Positions 8,456 to 19,805 of a stretch of 55,195 nt of DNA are shown piece by piece. The first letter of the stretch is position 1, and every line of letters begins with the position of its first letter. The notes under the pieces are model-generated. The model worked only from the letters and a program-made list of their open reading frames with translations. It was not told where the DNA came from and made no database searches. Source of the stretch: CAISOG01 sp044375625 (GTDB taxonomy: Bacteria; Pseudomonadota; Alphaproteobacteria; CAISOG01); contig JBILMH010000007.1 of NCBI GenBank assembly GCA_044375625.1, forward strand, positions 1 through 55,195, in the 5' to 3' direction. The position numbers were made by a program, and so were the translations under genes.

Positions 8456-9193
8456 TCAGGCGACGGCGGTTTGGAAGGCCTGAATGGCTTGCTTCTGAAG
8501 CTGGGCAAAGGGGGCTGTGCCAATCATATTGAGATTGCGTGGGCGTGGTAAATTAATGGGAAGTATTGTGTGGATGCGCATGGGACGTGGCGTTAAGATT
8601 ACTAAGCGATCAGCCATCATGATTGCTTCTTCAATGTTATGACTGATTAATAAAGTTGTTAATTTCAAATGTTCAACCACCTTCAACATGGTGGTTTGCA
8701 GGCGGATAGTAGTCTGGTAGTCCAAGGCGGAGAATGGTTCATCCAAAATCAACAATTTTGGATCAATGATTAGAGCGCGGAGCAGGCTGACCAGCTGTGC
8801 CTGGCCACCTGATAGGGTGTAGGGATAAGCTCCCAAATCAAAGGGTGCCTCGATCAACTCCAAAAGATCCGCCAGCTTGGCATCCTGCACAGCCTTTGGG
8901 ATGTGGGTCAGTTCCAGTGGGAACAGAATATTCTGACGCGCGCTGCGATAGGGTAACAAATGTTGGCGGTAGTCCTGAAACACCATCCCAATTTTGTGGG
9001 TCAGGGGAACATCACAGGAAATTTTCCCTTCTTGTGGGATAACACGACCGACCAACATTTGCATCAGGGTGGATTTGCCGCAGCCATTGGATCCAATAAA
9101 GGCGAGCACCTCGGATTTTTCGATTCCCAGCGAAAAGTTCTGGATGACGGGGACGCCATCAAAGGCATGGGAGAGATGTTGAAAACGAATCAT
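8456..9193 (-). CDS. ABC transporter ATP-binding protein (nitrate/sulfonate/taurine type)
   Basis: This is the ATPase of an ABC importer. The 245-residue protein has Walker A GSNGCGKST (about residue 35), signature LSGGQAQ (about 130), Walker B LLILDEP (about 150) and the switch histidine in LLISHNIEEAI. It resembles SsuB/TauB/NrtD ATPases. The start MIRFQHLSH at 9193 overlaps the permease stop in an ATGA arrangement, so translation is coupled. The substrate cannot be read from the ATPase. Confidence 0.92.
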   Translation of the reverse strand: MIRFQHLSHAFDGVPVIQNFSLGIEKSEVLAFIGSNGCGKSTLMQMLVGRVIPQEGKISCDVPLTHKIGMVFQDYRQHLLPYRSARQNILFPLELTHIPKAVQDAKLADLLELIEAPFDLGAYPYTLSGGQAQLVSLLRALIIDPKLLILDEPFSALDYQTTIRLQTTMLKVVEHLKLTTLLISHNIEEAIMMADRLVILTPRPMRIHTILPINLPRPRNLNMIGTAPFAQLQKQAIQAFQTAVA

Positions 9194-9948
9194 CGCCGCC
9201 CCACCCAATGCACAATGCGATGCTCAGCCCACAAAACCATTTTGTTTAGGCTGTATCCAATGCCGCCCAGCACGATCAGCACCGCGTATAAGGTGTTAAC
9301 ATTGTTGGTGAGATAGGCATCGTAAATGCGTTGGCCTAACCCAAAGTCGCTGCCGATAAACATTTCCGAAACGACAGTGACCACCAGGGATAGGGAAACG
9401 GCCAGGCGTAGTCCGATAAAAAGTTGGGGCAGGGCTTCGAAAAAGGTAATGGCGCAAAAGGTCTGCAGTTTGATGGCGCCAAACACTGCCGCCATCGTTA
9501 GCCGAGCACGGCTGGCATGCAGCACGCCATAGGCTCCGTTGATCAGCACCAGCAAGAAAGTTGGCAAAAAGGCCATGGCAATTTTGCTGCGATCCCCAAT
9601 TCCAAACAGGATAAGGAATAGAGGGAAAATGGCGGTCACTGGCATGGCACGCAGGAATTCCAACGCGAACTCCAGGAAACGGTACCAACGCTGCTGCATT
9701 CCCAGGATCAGTCCAACCACGCCACCGCAGAAGGCTCCCAGGCCAAAACCGACGCCCCAACGAAACAGGGTGGCCGCGCAATCTTGAGCAAACTGAGTAC
9801 TGCCGGCCAATTCCCACAAACGCTGCGCAACATCTTGCAACGGGGGCAGCAGCAGGGGGGTGCTAAGCTTTCCCCAATCGGCAACGATCAGCCATAGCAG
9901 CACAGGCCAAGCGTAAGAAGCGGTGCGTTCAAGCAAGCGGCCGATCAA
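9190..9948 (-). CDS. ABC transporter permease (SsuC/TauC type)
   Basis: This 252-residue integral membrane protein has about six membrane segments and the BPD-transporter EAA-like loop around EALPQLFIGLRLAVSLSLVV. It belongs with the ATPase downstream (4-base overlap) and the binding protein upstream (8-base gap). The three genes form a complete importer of the nitrate/sulfonate/taurine/thiamine-precursor class. Confidence 0.9.
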   Translation of the reverse strand: MIGRLLERTASYAWPVLLWLIVADWGKLSTPLLLPPLQDVAQRLWELAGSTQFAQDCAATLFRWGVGFGLGAFCGGVVGLILGMQQRWYRFLEFALEFLRAMPVTAIFPLFLILFGIGDRSKIAMAFLPTFLLVLINGAYGVLHASRARLTMAAVFGAIKLQTFCAITFFEALPQLFIGLRLAVSLSLVVTVVSEMFIGSDFGLGQRIYDAYLTNNVNTLYAVLIVLGGIGYSLNKMVLWAEHRIVHWVGRR

Positions 9949-9956
9949 GATATTGA

Positions 9957-10970
9957 CTAATCTGTTAGGCGTTCGGGGGCAACACTGCGCAACGGCTCAG
10001 GGTTGATAAAGCTTTTGAAATCGGGGGTTGGTTTGTCCGCATACTCTGGCATGTATTTTTTAATCATGCGATCATTTTCCAAAAACTGATTCAGTAAGTC
10101 TGGGTTCAATTGAATCTTGAATTTGTAAGCATCCCAGTAAGACAGCATTTGTTCGGGATCAGTTTTGACAAACTCCGCAACCATGCGGATGGTTTGTTCT
10201 GGATTTTTGTTGGCAAAGTCTTCGGCCTTGATCAGGGCGCGAATCAGGCCTTTAACGGCTTCTGGGTTTTGCTGAATGTAGTCGTCGCGGCCATAGAGCA
10301 TGCCGCTAAAATAATAGCCCTGGTCGTCGGCAAGGCGCACCACGCCCTCAGGCAATTGGTTGATAGCATTATTGCCCCAGGGTTGCCACATCACAAAGGC
10401 ATCGACGCTGCCCCCCACCAACGCGGTTGGCATCGCGGGGGGTTGCAGCGGCACCATCTCAAAATCATTCATCGTCCAGTTATGACGATCCATCAAATGC
10501 GTCCAGGCTAAAAAAGATACAGTCCCTGGCAAATAGCCAATTTTCTTGCCGCGCAAATCCTCTTCCTTAACGATGCCACGATCCTTGCGGGCAAAAACCG
10601 CTGTATCATAGTGACGCGCCGTTTCCATAAGGATTCTTAGGGGGTGGGGCGTAAAGCTGATAAAGTTAAACGGCCCAGGCGCACCTAAGGTCATATCCGC
10701 TTGGTTGGCCAGCAGCATGTCGTTCGACATCTTGGCGTTGGTGGACGAAAGAACGTCGATAGCCAACCCCTCCTCGGCCAAGTAACCTTGGGCATTCGCA
10801 ATAATTGCCAAGGTCGTGACAGGGTTGTTGGGTAACGCCATGCGAATATGGGTAAGTTGTGTGGGTTGATCTGTTGCCGACTTTTTTTCTTGATATTTGG
10901 TGAACAGAAAGCCGCCAACCACCGCTGCAATAGCCAGGATGGCGAGTAAATGTTTGGGGCGCAGATGCAT
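9957..10970 (-). CDS. ABC transporter substrate-binding protein (NMT1/THI5-SsuA like)
   Basis: The 337-residue protein begins with a hydrophobic segment (LLAILAIAAVVGGFLF, about residues 7-23) that acts as an uncleaved anchor or signal; no lipobox is seen. The periplasmic-binding fold follows, with typical stretches such as IRMALPNNPVTTLAIIANAQGYLAEEGL, MSNDMLLANQADMTLG and VGGSVDAFVMWQPWGNNAI. The last resembles the family's ligand-pocket region. The substrate could be an aliphatic sulfonate, taurine, nitrate or a pyrimidine precursor. The ATG at 10970 has an AGGAAT ribosome binding site and lies only 14 bases after the rpoD stop. Confidence 0.88.
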   Translation of the reverse strand: MHLRPKHLLAILAIAAVVGGFLFTKYQEKKSATDQPTQLTHIRMALPNNPVTTLAIIANAQGYLAEEGLAIDVLSSTNAKMSNDMLLANQADMTLGAPGPFNFISFTPHPLRILMETARHYDTAVFARKDRGIVKEEDLRGKKIGYLPGTVSFLAWTHLMDRHNWTMNDFEMVPLQPPAMPTALVGGSVDAFVMWQPWGNNAINQLPEGVVRLADDQGYYFSGMLYGRDDYIQQNPEAVKGLIRALIKAEDFANKNPEQTIRMVAEFVKTDPEQMLSYWDAYKFKIQLNPDLLNQFLENDRMIKKYMPEYADKPTPDFKSFINPEPLRSVAPERLTD

Positions 10971-10984
10971 GACCAATTCCTAAA

Positions 10985-12949
<1,965 letters not shown>

Positions 12950-12983
12950 CACCAATCAATTCTGGTTTGTTGGGGAACAGGCA

Positions 12984-13011
12984 GCGTTACCATATTGTCA
13001 CGCTATGTCAA
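12984..13011 (-). promoter_or_regulatory. Possible rpoD promoter
   Basis: A perfect -35 hexamer TTGACA (13011-13006) is followed after 16 bases by a poor -10 (TAACGC, 12989-12984), about 35 bases upstream of the rpoD start. Only the -35 is convincing. Confidence 0.3.
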
Positions 13012-13053
13012 GACTTTTGGTGGCGAATGGTGTGGGGGCATTTGACTCACCAC

Positions 13054-14046
13054 CTACCAGCGGGGGTGGGTGGTGCGGATCAGCTGATGCAGGCTGGCGG
13101 CGTCCACCTTGGTGTAGCGTTCGGTGGTCGTTAGGCTGCTGTGCCCCAACAATTCCTGAATCGCGCGCAGATCGCTGCCCCCCGCCAACAGATGGGTGGC
13201 AAAGCTGTGGCGCAGGGCGTGTGGCGTCACATAGTCGGGCAGGTTGAGGGCGCGGCGTAGCTGTGCCAATTCCGCCTGCACCCGCGCGGGCGCCCAGCCG
13301 CCCCCCCGTTCGCCCAGAAAGACCAGGTCGTTGCCATCACGGGGTCGCGGATCGCTGACCAAATACGCCTCCACAGCCTGCTGCACGATCGGCAACAGCG
13401 GCACCAACCGCTGCTTATTGCCCTTACCCGTGATGGTGATCATGCCGCCACTGGCCTGTTGCCAGGTTGCCAGGGTGATCGCTAACGCCTCACTGATGCG
13501 CAGACCCGCGCCGTAGAGCAGCAGCAGCATGGCGCAGCGGCGTTTGGCCTGCCACGGCTGTTGCCCCTCCATATCACTGGCCGCCAGCGTCAACAACCGC
13601 TCCATCGCCTGAATATCCAGGGCTTTGGGCAGGTGGGCAGGCTGTTTCAGGTTCCGCACCTGCTGCACCACCCGCAACACCGGCGCATCGGCGGGCAAGA
13701 TCTGTTGCCGCGCCAACCATCCCACCCATTGCCGCAGGGCGGCCAGCGCGCGATTGCGGGAGGCGGCCGCGGGACGATGCTGCGCCATTGCCGCCAGCCA
13801 GCTGCGCCAATCGCTGAGCCCTAAGGCGGCCAGCGCGCTCATGGTAAGGCTTTGACCACCATGACTAACCATGAAGCGGCCAAAATCGGCCAGATCAATG
13901 GCATAGTTGCGCACGGTTAGGGCGGATCGGCGATCCCCATCCTGCAACTGGGTCAACCACCCCTGCATCGCCGCCAACACGGCGGGATCGATAACGGCAT
14001 GCAGTTGGTGCATGGTTGCATGCCATGGCGCTTTATGCTTCATCAT
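13054..14046 (-). CDS. xerC: Tyrosine recombinase XerC
   Basis: XerC acts with XerD at dif to resolve chromosome dimers. The protein has the SAM-like N-terminal domain (core-binding, with LTVRNYAIDLADFGRFM) and the catalytic domain: first Arg in GAGLRISEALAI, Lys in ITGKGNKQRLVPL, HxxR in PHALRHSFATHLL, the second His in LLGHSSLTTTERY and the Tyr nucleophile in that same motif. The start is uncertain: ATGs at 14136, 14046 and 14013 give 360, 330 and 319 residues, and the shorter forms fit the family (about 300) better. It could in principle be XerD; the position alone does not decide. Confidence 0.87.
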   Translation of the reverse strand: MMKHKAPWHATMHQLHAVIDPAVLAAMQGWLTQLQDGDRRSALTVRNYAIDLADFGRFMVSHGGQSLTMSALAALGLSDWRSWLAAMAQHRPAAASRNRALAALRQWVGWLARQQILPADAPVLRVVQQVRNLKQPAHLPKALDIQAMERLLTLAASDMEGQQPWQAKRRCAMLLLLYGAGLRISEALAITLATWQQASGGMITITGKGNKQRLVPLLPIVQQAVEAYLVSDPRPRDGNDLVFLGERGGGWAPARVQAELAQLRRALNLPDYVTPHALRHSFATHLLAGGSDLRAIQELLGHSSLTTTERYTKVDAASLHQLIRTTHPRW

Positions 14047-14154
14047 TTTTTCGATTTGTCTAACCCTTTTTTCCAACCTTAAGCCTGTTTGTAAGGCTTG
14101 ACCATTCACCCAACCTGCTCCCATGATGGCGGGCAAAACAACAATGAGTTTATC

Positions 14155-15234
14155 ATGACAATATCATTCCAGGGTAGCCACCCTTTATCCTCGGCAGATA
14201 GCCGCACTCTATCAACCGCGGGTACCCACCCGACGCGATACCACCTGTTTACCATTGGCAACGCCATGGTCGATGTGTTGGGCGCCGTGCCCGATACCAT
14301 GTTGGCCGAGCATGGGTTGCGGGTGAACGACAGCCGCCTTATGGAAGATGACAAGATGTTGGCGCTGTACAACCAGATGCAGGCCGCCACCGATCTTACG
14401 ATTATGTCGGGTGGTTCGGCCGCCAATTCGGCATCGATTGTTTCCGTCTTGGGGGGTAAGGCCGCCTATTGCGGGCGGGTTGGCCAGGACGATTTGGGTC
14501 AGCTGTACGCCCGCGAGCTGCAGGAGGCGGGGGTCGCCCTGTCGTTGGTACAGGATGATGCCATTCCAACGGGGCGCGTGCTGTCGTTGATTGCCAGCAC
14601 GGGTGATCGCGCCATGACCTTTACCTTGGGCGCTAATGCCTTTTTGCATCAAAAAGATTTGCCCACCGAATGGATTGAGGCCGCGCATTTTACCCTGATT
14701 GAGGGTTATTCCTGGGGATCGCCCTATCCCTATGAGGCCAGCATGGCGGCGGCCGCTGTGGCCAAGCAAGCGGGGCGTCAGGTCGCTTTTACCCTGTCGG
14801 CTTTGTTCATGATCGCCCCCAACCGTCAATCCTTTTTGGATTTTATCGCCGATTCGGTTGATGTGGTAATCGGCAATCAGGAGGAGTTTGCGGCATTGTT
14901 GCCCGATGCGGGCGACAATGTTGACAGCCTTATCGCCGCCGCCCGCGATCTGGCGCCGTTGGTGATCATTACCCTGGCGGAATCGGGCGCGGTCGCCCTG
15001 CATAAGGGGAATCAGCATCACTGCCCCGCGGTGGCGGTGCCCAAAGTGGTGGATGCAACCGGGGCGGGTGATGCCTTTGCCGGCGCGTTGCTGTACCGAT
15101 TGGCGGCGGGCGACAGCCTGGATACGGCTTTAGGCCTGGCGGTATCCACCGCATCGCGGGTGATTCAGCAGATCGGGGCGCGCCTGCCCGTGGCGGCCAG
15201 CGATCGCTTTCAAACAGCGGCTCAGGCGGGATAA
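14155..15234 (+). CDS. PfkB-family carbohydrate/nucleoside kinase
   Basis: The 359-residue protein carries the ribokinase fold signatures: a glycine-rich segment MSGGSAANSASIVSVLGGKAAYCG with GRVGQDDLGQLY near residues 80-125, and the C-terminal anion-hole/base motif VDATGAGDAFAGALLYRL near residue 300. Its closest look is to adenosine kinase-like PfkB proteins of alphaproteobacteria, which phosphorylate ribose-type sugars or nucleosides. Start at MTISFQGS is preferred over 14098, which would overlap the xerC leader. The next gene begins 2 bases after the stop. Confidence 0.86.
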   Translation: MTISFQGSHPLSSADSRTLSTAGTHPTRYHLFTIGNAMVDVLGAVPDTMLAEHGLRVNDSRLMEDDKMLALYNQMQAATDLTIMSGGSAANSASIVSVLGGKAAYCGRVGQDDLGQLYARELQEAGVALSLVQDDAIPTGRVLSLIASTGDRAMTFTLGANAFLHQKDLPTEWIEAAHFTLIEGYSWGSPYPYEASMAAAAVAKQAGRQVAFTLSALFMIAPNRQSFLDFIADSVDVVIGNQEEFAALLPDAGDNVDSLIAAARDLAPLVIITLAESGAVALHKGNQHHCPAVAVPKVVDATGAGDAFAGALLYRLAAGDSLDTALGLAVSTASRVIQQIGARLPVAASDRFQTAAQAG

Positions 15235-15236
15235 TC

Positions 15237-16526
15237 ATGGCCATGATGGGGGTTAGAGCTAGGCTAAGCCCTTATGCCAACCGCCAATTGTGGGTCATCG
15301 CCCTGTTGGGTGTGGCCAGCGGCCTGCCCTTTGGCGCGTTGGCCGACCCGTTAAGCGCCTGGCTGTTGGAACAGGGGCTAAGCCTGACCAGCATTGGGCT
15401 GTTCGCCTATCTAAGCCTACCCTATACCCTTAAGCCGCTGTGGGCGCCGCTGTTGGATCATTACAGGCCGCCGTTGGGGCTGGGCAGGTTGGGGCGGCGG
15501 CGCGGCTGGCTGCTGTTAATCCAACTGCTGGCGTTGGCGGCGATTGTTGGGTTGGGTCAGCTGAATCCTGCTAGAGAGATTTGGTTGGTCGGCGGCGTCG
15601 TGCTGCTGATCGCCTTTGCCTCCGCCAGCCAGGATATTGTGGTTGACGCGTTGCGGGTGGAAAGCCTAAGCGCGGCACAGGCGCCGGCGGGCGCGGCGGT
15701 CATGGTGCCGGCCTATCGCATTGGCCAGCTGTTGGCGGGGGCGGGCGGCCTGGCGTTGGCGCAGCTGGCGGGTTGGCAGGTCGCCTGGGCGGCGGTTGGC
15801 GGTTGCATGATCGTCGGGATGGTGGGAACGCTGTTGATTCGCACCCCCCCCCCACAGCAGGATTTTGAACAGTTACCTGAGCAGCCCGCTGCCCCGCCCA
15901 GCGGTTGGCAAACCCTGCGCGATAGTTTCCTGAACCCCCTGCGTCATTTGTTGCAACAGCCCAATGCATGGCTGCTGTTGCTGGTCATCCTGTTGTACCG
16001 CCTGCCCGATGCGTTTTTGGCGCCGATGCGCGTGCCGCTGCTGCTGCATGTTGGGTTCGACAAAATCACCCTGGCGGAGATTAACAAGCTGGTCGGCTTT
16101 GGCGCCACCGTGCTGGGCGGGTTTGTGGCGCATGGATTGATCCAACGCCTAACCCTGGCGCGGGTGTTGTGGTGGGGCGCGTTGGCACAGGGGGCAAGCA
16201 ACCTGCTGTTTTTGCCGCTGTTGTGGTGGGGGGCGGATCGAACGCTGCTGACCTATGCGGTGGCGATGGACAATTTGTTGGGGGGGATTGTGTCGGTGGC
16301 GATGGTCATCCTGTTAACCCGCGCCTGCCGCCATCCTGGCTATACCGCCAGCCAATATGCCGTCCTCAGCGCGGCGATGAGCCTGTCGCGCACCCTGGTC
16401 AGCGGCCTAACAGGACTGGCCGCCAGCACGCTGGGCTGGGGTGGGTTTTTGATCTTAACCGCCCTGCTGGCCATCCCCGTCCTTCCCCTGCTGCCCCGCC
16501 TGCGCAAAAGCGGTTTGGTGTTTTAG
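15237..16526 (+). CDS. MFS transporter, AmpG-like permease
   Basis: The 429-residue protein has about 12 membrane segments. The N-terminus (LLGVASGLPFGALADPLSAWLLEQGLSL, quoted in pieces: LLGVASGLPFG and ADPLSAWLLEQGLS) and the motif LPYTLKPLWAPLLDHY with a following GRLGRRRGW loop are typical of AmpG, which brings muropeptides into the cytoplasm. The SASQDIVVDALRVE segment also fits AmpG. It starts 2 bases after the kinase stop, so the two genes are co-transcribed. A terminator-like hairpin follows. Confidence 0.82.
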   Translation: MAMMGVRARLSPYANRQLWVIALLGVASGLPFGALADPLSAWLLEQGLSLTSIGLFAYLSLPYTLKPLWAPLLDHYRPPLGLGRLGRRRGWLLLIQLLALAAIVGLGQLNPAREIWLVGGVVLLIAFASASQDIVVDALRVESLSAAQAPAGAAVMVPAYRIGQLLAGAGGLALAQLAGWQVAWAAVGGCMIVGMVGTLLIRTPPPQQDFEQLPEQPAAPPSGWQTLRDSFLNPLRHLLQQPNAWLLLLVILLYRLPDAFLAPMRVPLLLHVGFDKITLAEINKLVGFGATVLGGFVAHGLIQRLTLARVLWWGALAQGASNLLFLPLLWWGADRTLLTYAVAMDNLLGGIVSVAMVILLTRACRHPGYTASQYAVLSAAMSLSRTLVSGLTGLAASTLGWGGFLILTALLAIPVLPLLPRLRKSGLVF

Positions 16527-16568
16527 GGGGAAGCTGGACTGGCCAGCGGGGTGTATTAAAATGCAGGA

Positions 16569-16596
16569 ATCGGTGGGGGCACAAACCCCCACCGAT
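16569..16596. terminator. Bidirectional terminator-like hairpin
   Basis: An 11-bp perfect stem (ATCGGTGGGGG / CCCCCACCGAT) with loop CACAAA lies between the convergent MFS and AIPR genes. It is followed by T-rich sequence on both strands but not by a long T run, so it may act in both directions. Confidence 0.6.
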
Positions 16597-16601
16597 ATAA
16601 T

Positions 16602-17798
16602 TTAATTGCGCAATTCTTTAATAGTTTGAGCAATGGTTTCTGTTACCGAATATATTTGGGTATAGCTTGCCTCAGATTTTCCCATAACATTAGGTTTTTT
16701 GTAAGCATTGTTAAATGCTATTCGCGCAGCATTAATAATTTTATTGTCATCACATATATTTGGGATTTCAATAATCCATTTTCCTGAAGATTTTTTAATG
16801 AAAGCCGAATATGAAGCAATTATTGGAAAAATAATACCATCATGCGACTTGAGTATTTCCCTGGTTTTACTGTCCCTGACTACGGCCTCTTGTTGCTTCC
16901 AATTGTGACCTTCAAAAGGTTTCCCAGAGTGCCATTTTTCATAAAGCCTTAATGCCTCTGGAGCAATGTCTAAATAAAAATTATAAAGTTCAATTGCATC
17001 TGAAATTTGTTTTTCTGATAAATCACTTCCGCCATTATTTTTACCAGTCTTGGCAAAGTTATACATATCCTCAAACATTTTTAATGGCCCAGCCATGCTG
17101 GTGTACGCAAAAACTTTGCTAAAGTTTGTTTTCCTACCAGTTATGCTCCATAGGCACTCAGGTATCAACGCTGCAATTACTTGAATCAGCTTCTCAGTTG
17201 GAACAAAGATTTCTTCATCTCTATCAGTTTCAGATTTTCTAAGCTGCTTTCCATTAAATTCTTCCTTAATTCTTTCGTCCATCTCATTAAAAACATCTCT
17301 TGCGCCAAGAATAGAAATCTGCTTAACAGCAATTTGGTTATTTCTTGCAATAGAAGCTTCAGTAATAAGTTCTTGACTCCTAGTTACAATTATTTCAAAC
17401 TTTGCGTTAATTGGATCTGAGTCAATGTTTTCCTCCAAGAATTCTTTAATGACTCCGCGCGTTTGAGATCCATTAATAATGCTTGGATCTATCAGCTCAA
17501 TACACTTTTGGTCATTGCTAGGAACGGCTTGCTTGGCAACTATGCAAATTCCACCGTTTAAAACAAAAAACTTTTCAGGGTTCGTTGACAAAGTGTCATA
17601 AATTGCCATGTGAACGCCAGATTTTCTTTTTCTTTTTCCAGATTCAACTGTATATTTTCTAACATTTTCTTCGTCTGGCAGGTGAAGAAATGCGTTTATA
17701 GGTGATTGCCCAACATAAATGGTAATACCTTGTTTTTCATCTTCTGTTGTGGATATTTTCCGGCAAACAGATACTGGAAAAGAAATTTTATTAGTCAT
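16602..17798 (-). CDS. AIPR-family protein (abortive infection phage resistance)
   Basis: The 398-residue protein shows the AIPR pattern: FVLNGGICIVAKQ near residue 80, LIDPSIINGSQTRGVIKEFL near 105 and ASIARNNQIAVKQISI near 155. AIPR proteins were first linked to abortive infection in Lactococcus and are frequent in defence neighbourhoods; no activity is established for this one. The gene is AT-rich and uses A/T-ending codons, unlike the GC-rich MFS and RadC genes beside it. It stands alone, with its own 190-base AT-rich upstream region. The ATG at 17798 is preferred; an upstream in-frame start exists at 17840. Confidence 0.75.
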   Translation of the reverse strand: MTNKISFPVSVCRKISTTEDEKQGITIYVGQSPINAFLHLPDEENVRKYTVESGKRKRKSGVHMAIYDTLSTNPEKFFVLNGGICIVAKQAVPSNDQKCIELIDPSIINGSQTRGVIKEFLEENIDSDPINAKFEIIVTRSQELITEASIARNNQIAVKQISILGARDVFNEMDERIKEEFNGKQLRKSETDRDEEIFVPTEKLIQVIAALIPECLWSITGRKTNFSKVFAYTSMAGPLKMFEDMYNFAKTGKNNGGSDLSEKQISDAIELYNFYLDIAPEALRLYEKWHSGKPFEGHNWKQQEAVVRDSKTREILKSHDGIIFPIIASYSAFIKKSSGKWIIEIPNICDDNKIINAARIAFNNAYKKPNVMGKSEASYTQIYSVTETIAQTIKELRN

Positions 17799-18029
17799 AA
17801 ATGTACTTTCTAACTGTGTTGTTAAAATACTCGCTTGCACGATGTATATAAGTCAAACTGCTTTTTGCCTCATAAATCTTTCAAAAAAATAGATTTTTCT
17901 GAAGATCTCAGCATCAAAGCATTTACTTTGTACCTTATCATCACCGCTATGTCAACTTACTTTATGATTTGTTCGCCCCACCACAAAATTCAGGTGAAGT
18001 TTGTGTGGTAATCGGTTATAGCTTAGGGC

Positions 18030-18959
18030 ATGAGCAAGGTTGCCTTCAAAGGGTTGTTGGCGGATTTATCACCGCCAGCATCCACCGCCCATCCATCCCC
18101 TGAACCCGTTGATTCAGGGGGGCATGCCGTCGCCCCTGCTCCCCAGTCTGCTCCCGCGCTATCCCCGCCCGCATCGCCATTACCATCCGATAGCGCCCAT
18201 GCGCCCATCCCCGACCCATCCCCCCAAGCCACTCCCACTACCATCCAGCCCCCCACCAGCGCCCGCCCGCCCCAACCTGTGGCCAGCGGGGCGGAGGGGC
18301 ACCGCGAACGGCTGAAACAACGCTTTCTAACAGCGGGCAGTGCGGCCTTGGCCGATTATGAGCTGTTGGAGCTGTTGTTGTTTGCTGGCATTCCCCGCCG
18401 CGATACCAAACCGCTGGCCAAGGCGTTGTTGGCCAAGTTTGGCAGCTTTGCCGCCGTCCTGTCCGCCGACCTGGCCGCCCTGAAACAAATGGCGGGCATG
18501 ACGCCCAGCGCCGCCGTCAGCCTAAAGGTGGTTGCCGCCGCCAGCACCCATTTCTTGGCCAGCCAGCTGCGCGGGCAGGAGGTGTTTACCAATTGGCAAA
18601 AGCTGTTGGACTATTGCTATAGCAAAATTGCCTATTTGGAGGTTGAGGAGCTGCACCTGCTGTTCCTGGACAGCAAAAACCAGCTGATTACCGATGAGGT
18701 GCATCAGCGCGGCACGGTGGATCAGGCGGCGGCCTATCCCCGCGAAATTCTGAAACGCGCCTTGGTATTGGGTGCCAGCGCGCTGATTATCGTGCACAAT
18801 CATCCCAGCGGCGATCCCGAACCATCGGCGCAGGATATCCGCCTGACCAACGAATTGGCCTTAAGCGCACGGTTGCTGAACATCCGTCTGCATGACCATT
18901 TGGTGGTGGGGAAAAAGGGAATCTTATCCTTCAAAGCTCTGGGCTTGTTGCAGGAATAG
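18030..18959 (+). CDS. RadC-like JAB-domain protein (UPF0758)
   Basis: The 309-residue protein has a Pro/Ser/Ala-rich head of about 85 residues, a helix-hairpin-helix-like region (LADYELLELLLFAGIPRRDTKPLAKALL in two parts around residues 105-135), and a C-terminal JAB/MPN metalloprotease-like domain with the motif VHNHPSGDPEPSAQD near residue 255. These His and Asp residues bind zinc in the JAMM family. The old name radC is misleading: no DNA repair role is established for the family. The Pro-rich head is longer than usual. Confidence 0.87.
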   Translation: MSKVAFKGLLADLSPPASTAHPSPEPVDSGGHAVAPAPQSAPALSPPASPLPSDSAHAPIPDPSPQATPTTIQPPTSARPPQPVASGAEGHRERLKQRFLTAGSAALADYELLELLLFAGIPRRDTKPLAKALLAKFGSFAAVLSADLAALKQMAGMTPSAAVSLKVVAAASTHFLASQLRGQEVFTNWQKLLDYCYSKIAYLEVEELHLLFLDSKNQLITDEVHQRGTVDQAAAYPREILKRALVLGASALIIVHNHPSGDPEPSAQDIRLTNELALSARLLNIRLHDHLVVGKKGILSFKALGLLQE

Positions 18960-18968
18960 GGCTATAGC

Positions 18969-18990
18969 TTTCTAAATTGGAACGACTATA
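18969..18990. repeat. Solo end of a MITE-like element
   Basis: The 22 bases from 18969 to 18990 match the reverse complement of the left end of the element at 49096-49244 at 21 positions. Only one end is present, so this is a remnant or a recombined copy. It lies 32 bases upstream of purC. Confidence 0.55.
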
Positions 18991-19022
18991 AAACAATTGT
19001 TCACCAGACGGGAAAGTAGGCA

Positions 19023-19802
19023 ATGAAAAAAGGATCCAAAATTTACGAAGGCAAGGCCAAAATCTTGTTCGAGGGGCCCGACCCCGAAACGCTGGTGCAG
19101 CATTTTAAGGATGATGCCACCGCCTTTAACGCCGAAATGCGCGATGTGATTGAGGGTAAGGGGGTCATCAACAACTATATCTCCGAACATATCATGTTGC
19201 GGCTGAACGAAATCGGCATCCCAACCCATTTCATCAAACGCCTGAACATGCGGGAACAGCTGGTCAAACGGGTTGAGATTGTGCCGATTGAGGTGGTGGT
19301 GCGTAACGTGGTGGCGGGCACGCTGTCCAAACGGTTGGGGATTGCTGAGGGAACGGTGCTGCCCCACCCGCTGATCGAATTTTACTACAAATCCGATGCG
19401 CTGGGCGATCCGTTGGTGACGGAGGATCATATTATGGTGTTCGGCTGGGCAATTCCCGAAGAATTGGATGAGATGGTCAGCCTTAGCATGCGGATCAACG
19501 ACTTTTTGCTGGGGCTATTCTACGGCATCGGCCTTAGGCTGATTGACTTTAAGCTGGAATTTGGCCGCCTGATTGAGGATGATATGTTGCGCCTGGTGCT
19601 GGCCGATGAAATCAGCCCCGATACGTGCCGCCTGTGGGATATGAACACCAACGAAAAATTGGATAAAGACCGCTTTCGTTTGAAAATGGGCGGTGTTAAA
19701 GAAGGGTATCAGGAGGTGGCCAGACGGCTGGGCGTTCTGCCCCGAATGCAGGGCAAAACAGCCGACCGTGCCACCGAAGCATCTGCCGAGGAAAAGGAGT
19801 AA
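19023..19802 (+). CDS. purC: Phosphoribosylaminoimidazole-succinocarboxamide synthase
   Basis: SAICAR synthetase joins CAIR and aspartate in purine synthesis. The 259-residue protein has the classic start KKGSKIYEGKAKILFEGPDP, the motif VPIEVVVRNVVAGTLSKRLG (about residue 85) and IDFKLEFGRL (about 175), with EISPDTCRLWD near residue 195. Length is normal. purS follows after 3 bases. Confidence 0.97.
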   Translation: MKKGSKIYEGKAKILFEGPDPETLVQHFKDDATAFNAEMRDVIEGKGVINNYISEHIMLRLNEIGIPTHFIKRLNMREQLVKRVEIVPIEVVVRNVVAGTLSKRLGIAEGTVLPHPLIEFYYKSDALGDPLVTEDHIMVFGWAIPEELDEMVSLSMRINDFLLGLFYGIGLRLIDFKLEFGRLIEDDMLRLVLADEISPDTCRLWDMNTNEKLDKDRFRLKMGGVKEGYQEVARRLGVLPRMQGKTADRATEASAEEKE

Positions 19803-19805
19803 GCC

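Noticed and set aside
13054..14046. Integrase of a genomic island
   Set aside because: The tyrosine recombinase looks like housekeeping XerC, has backbone composition and is not next to a tRNA or att repeat.
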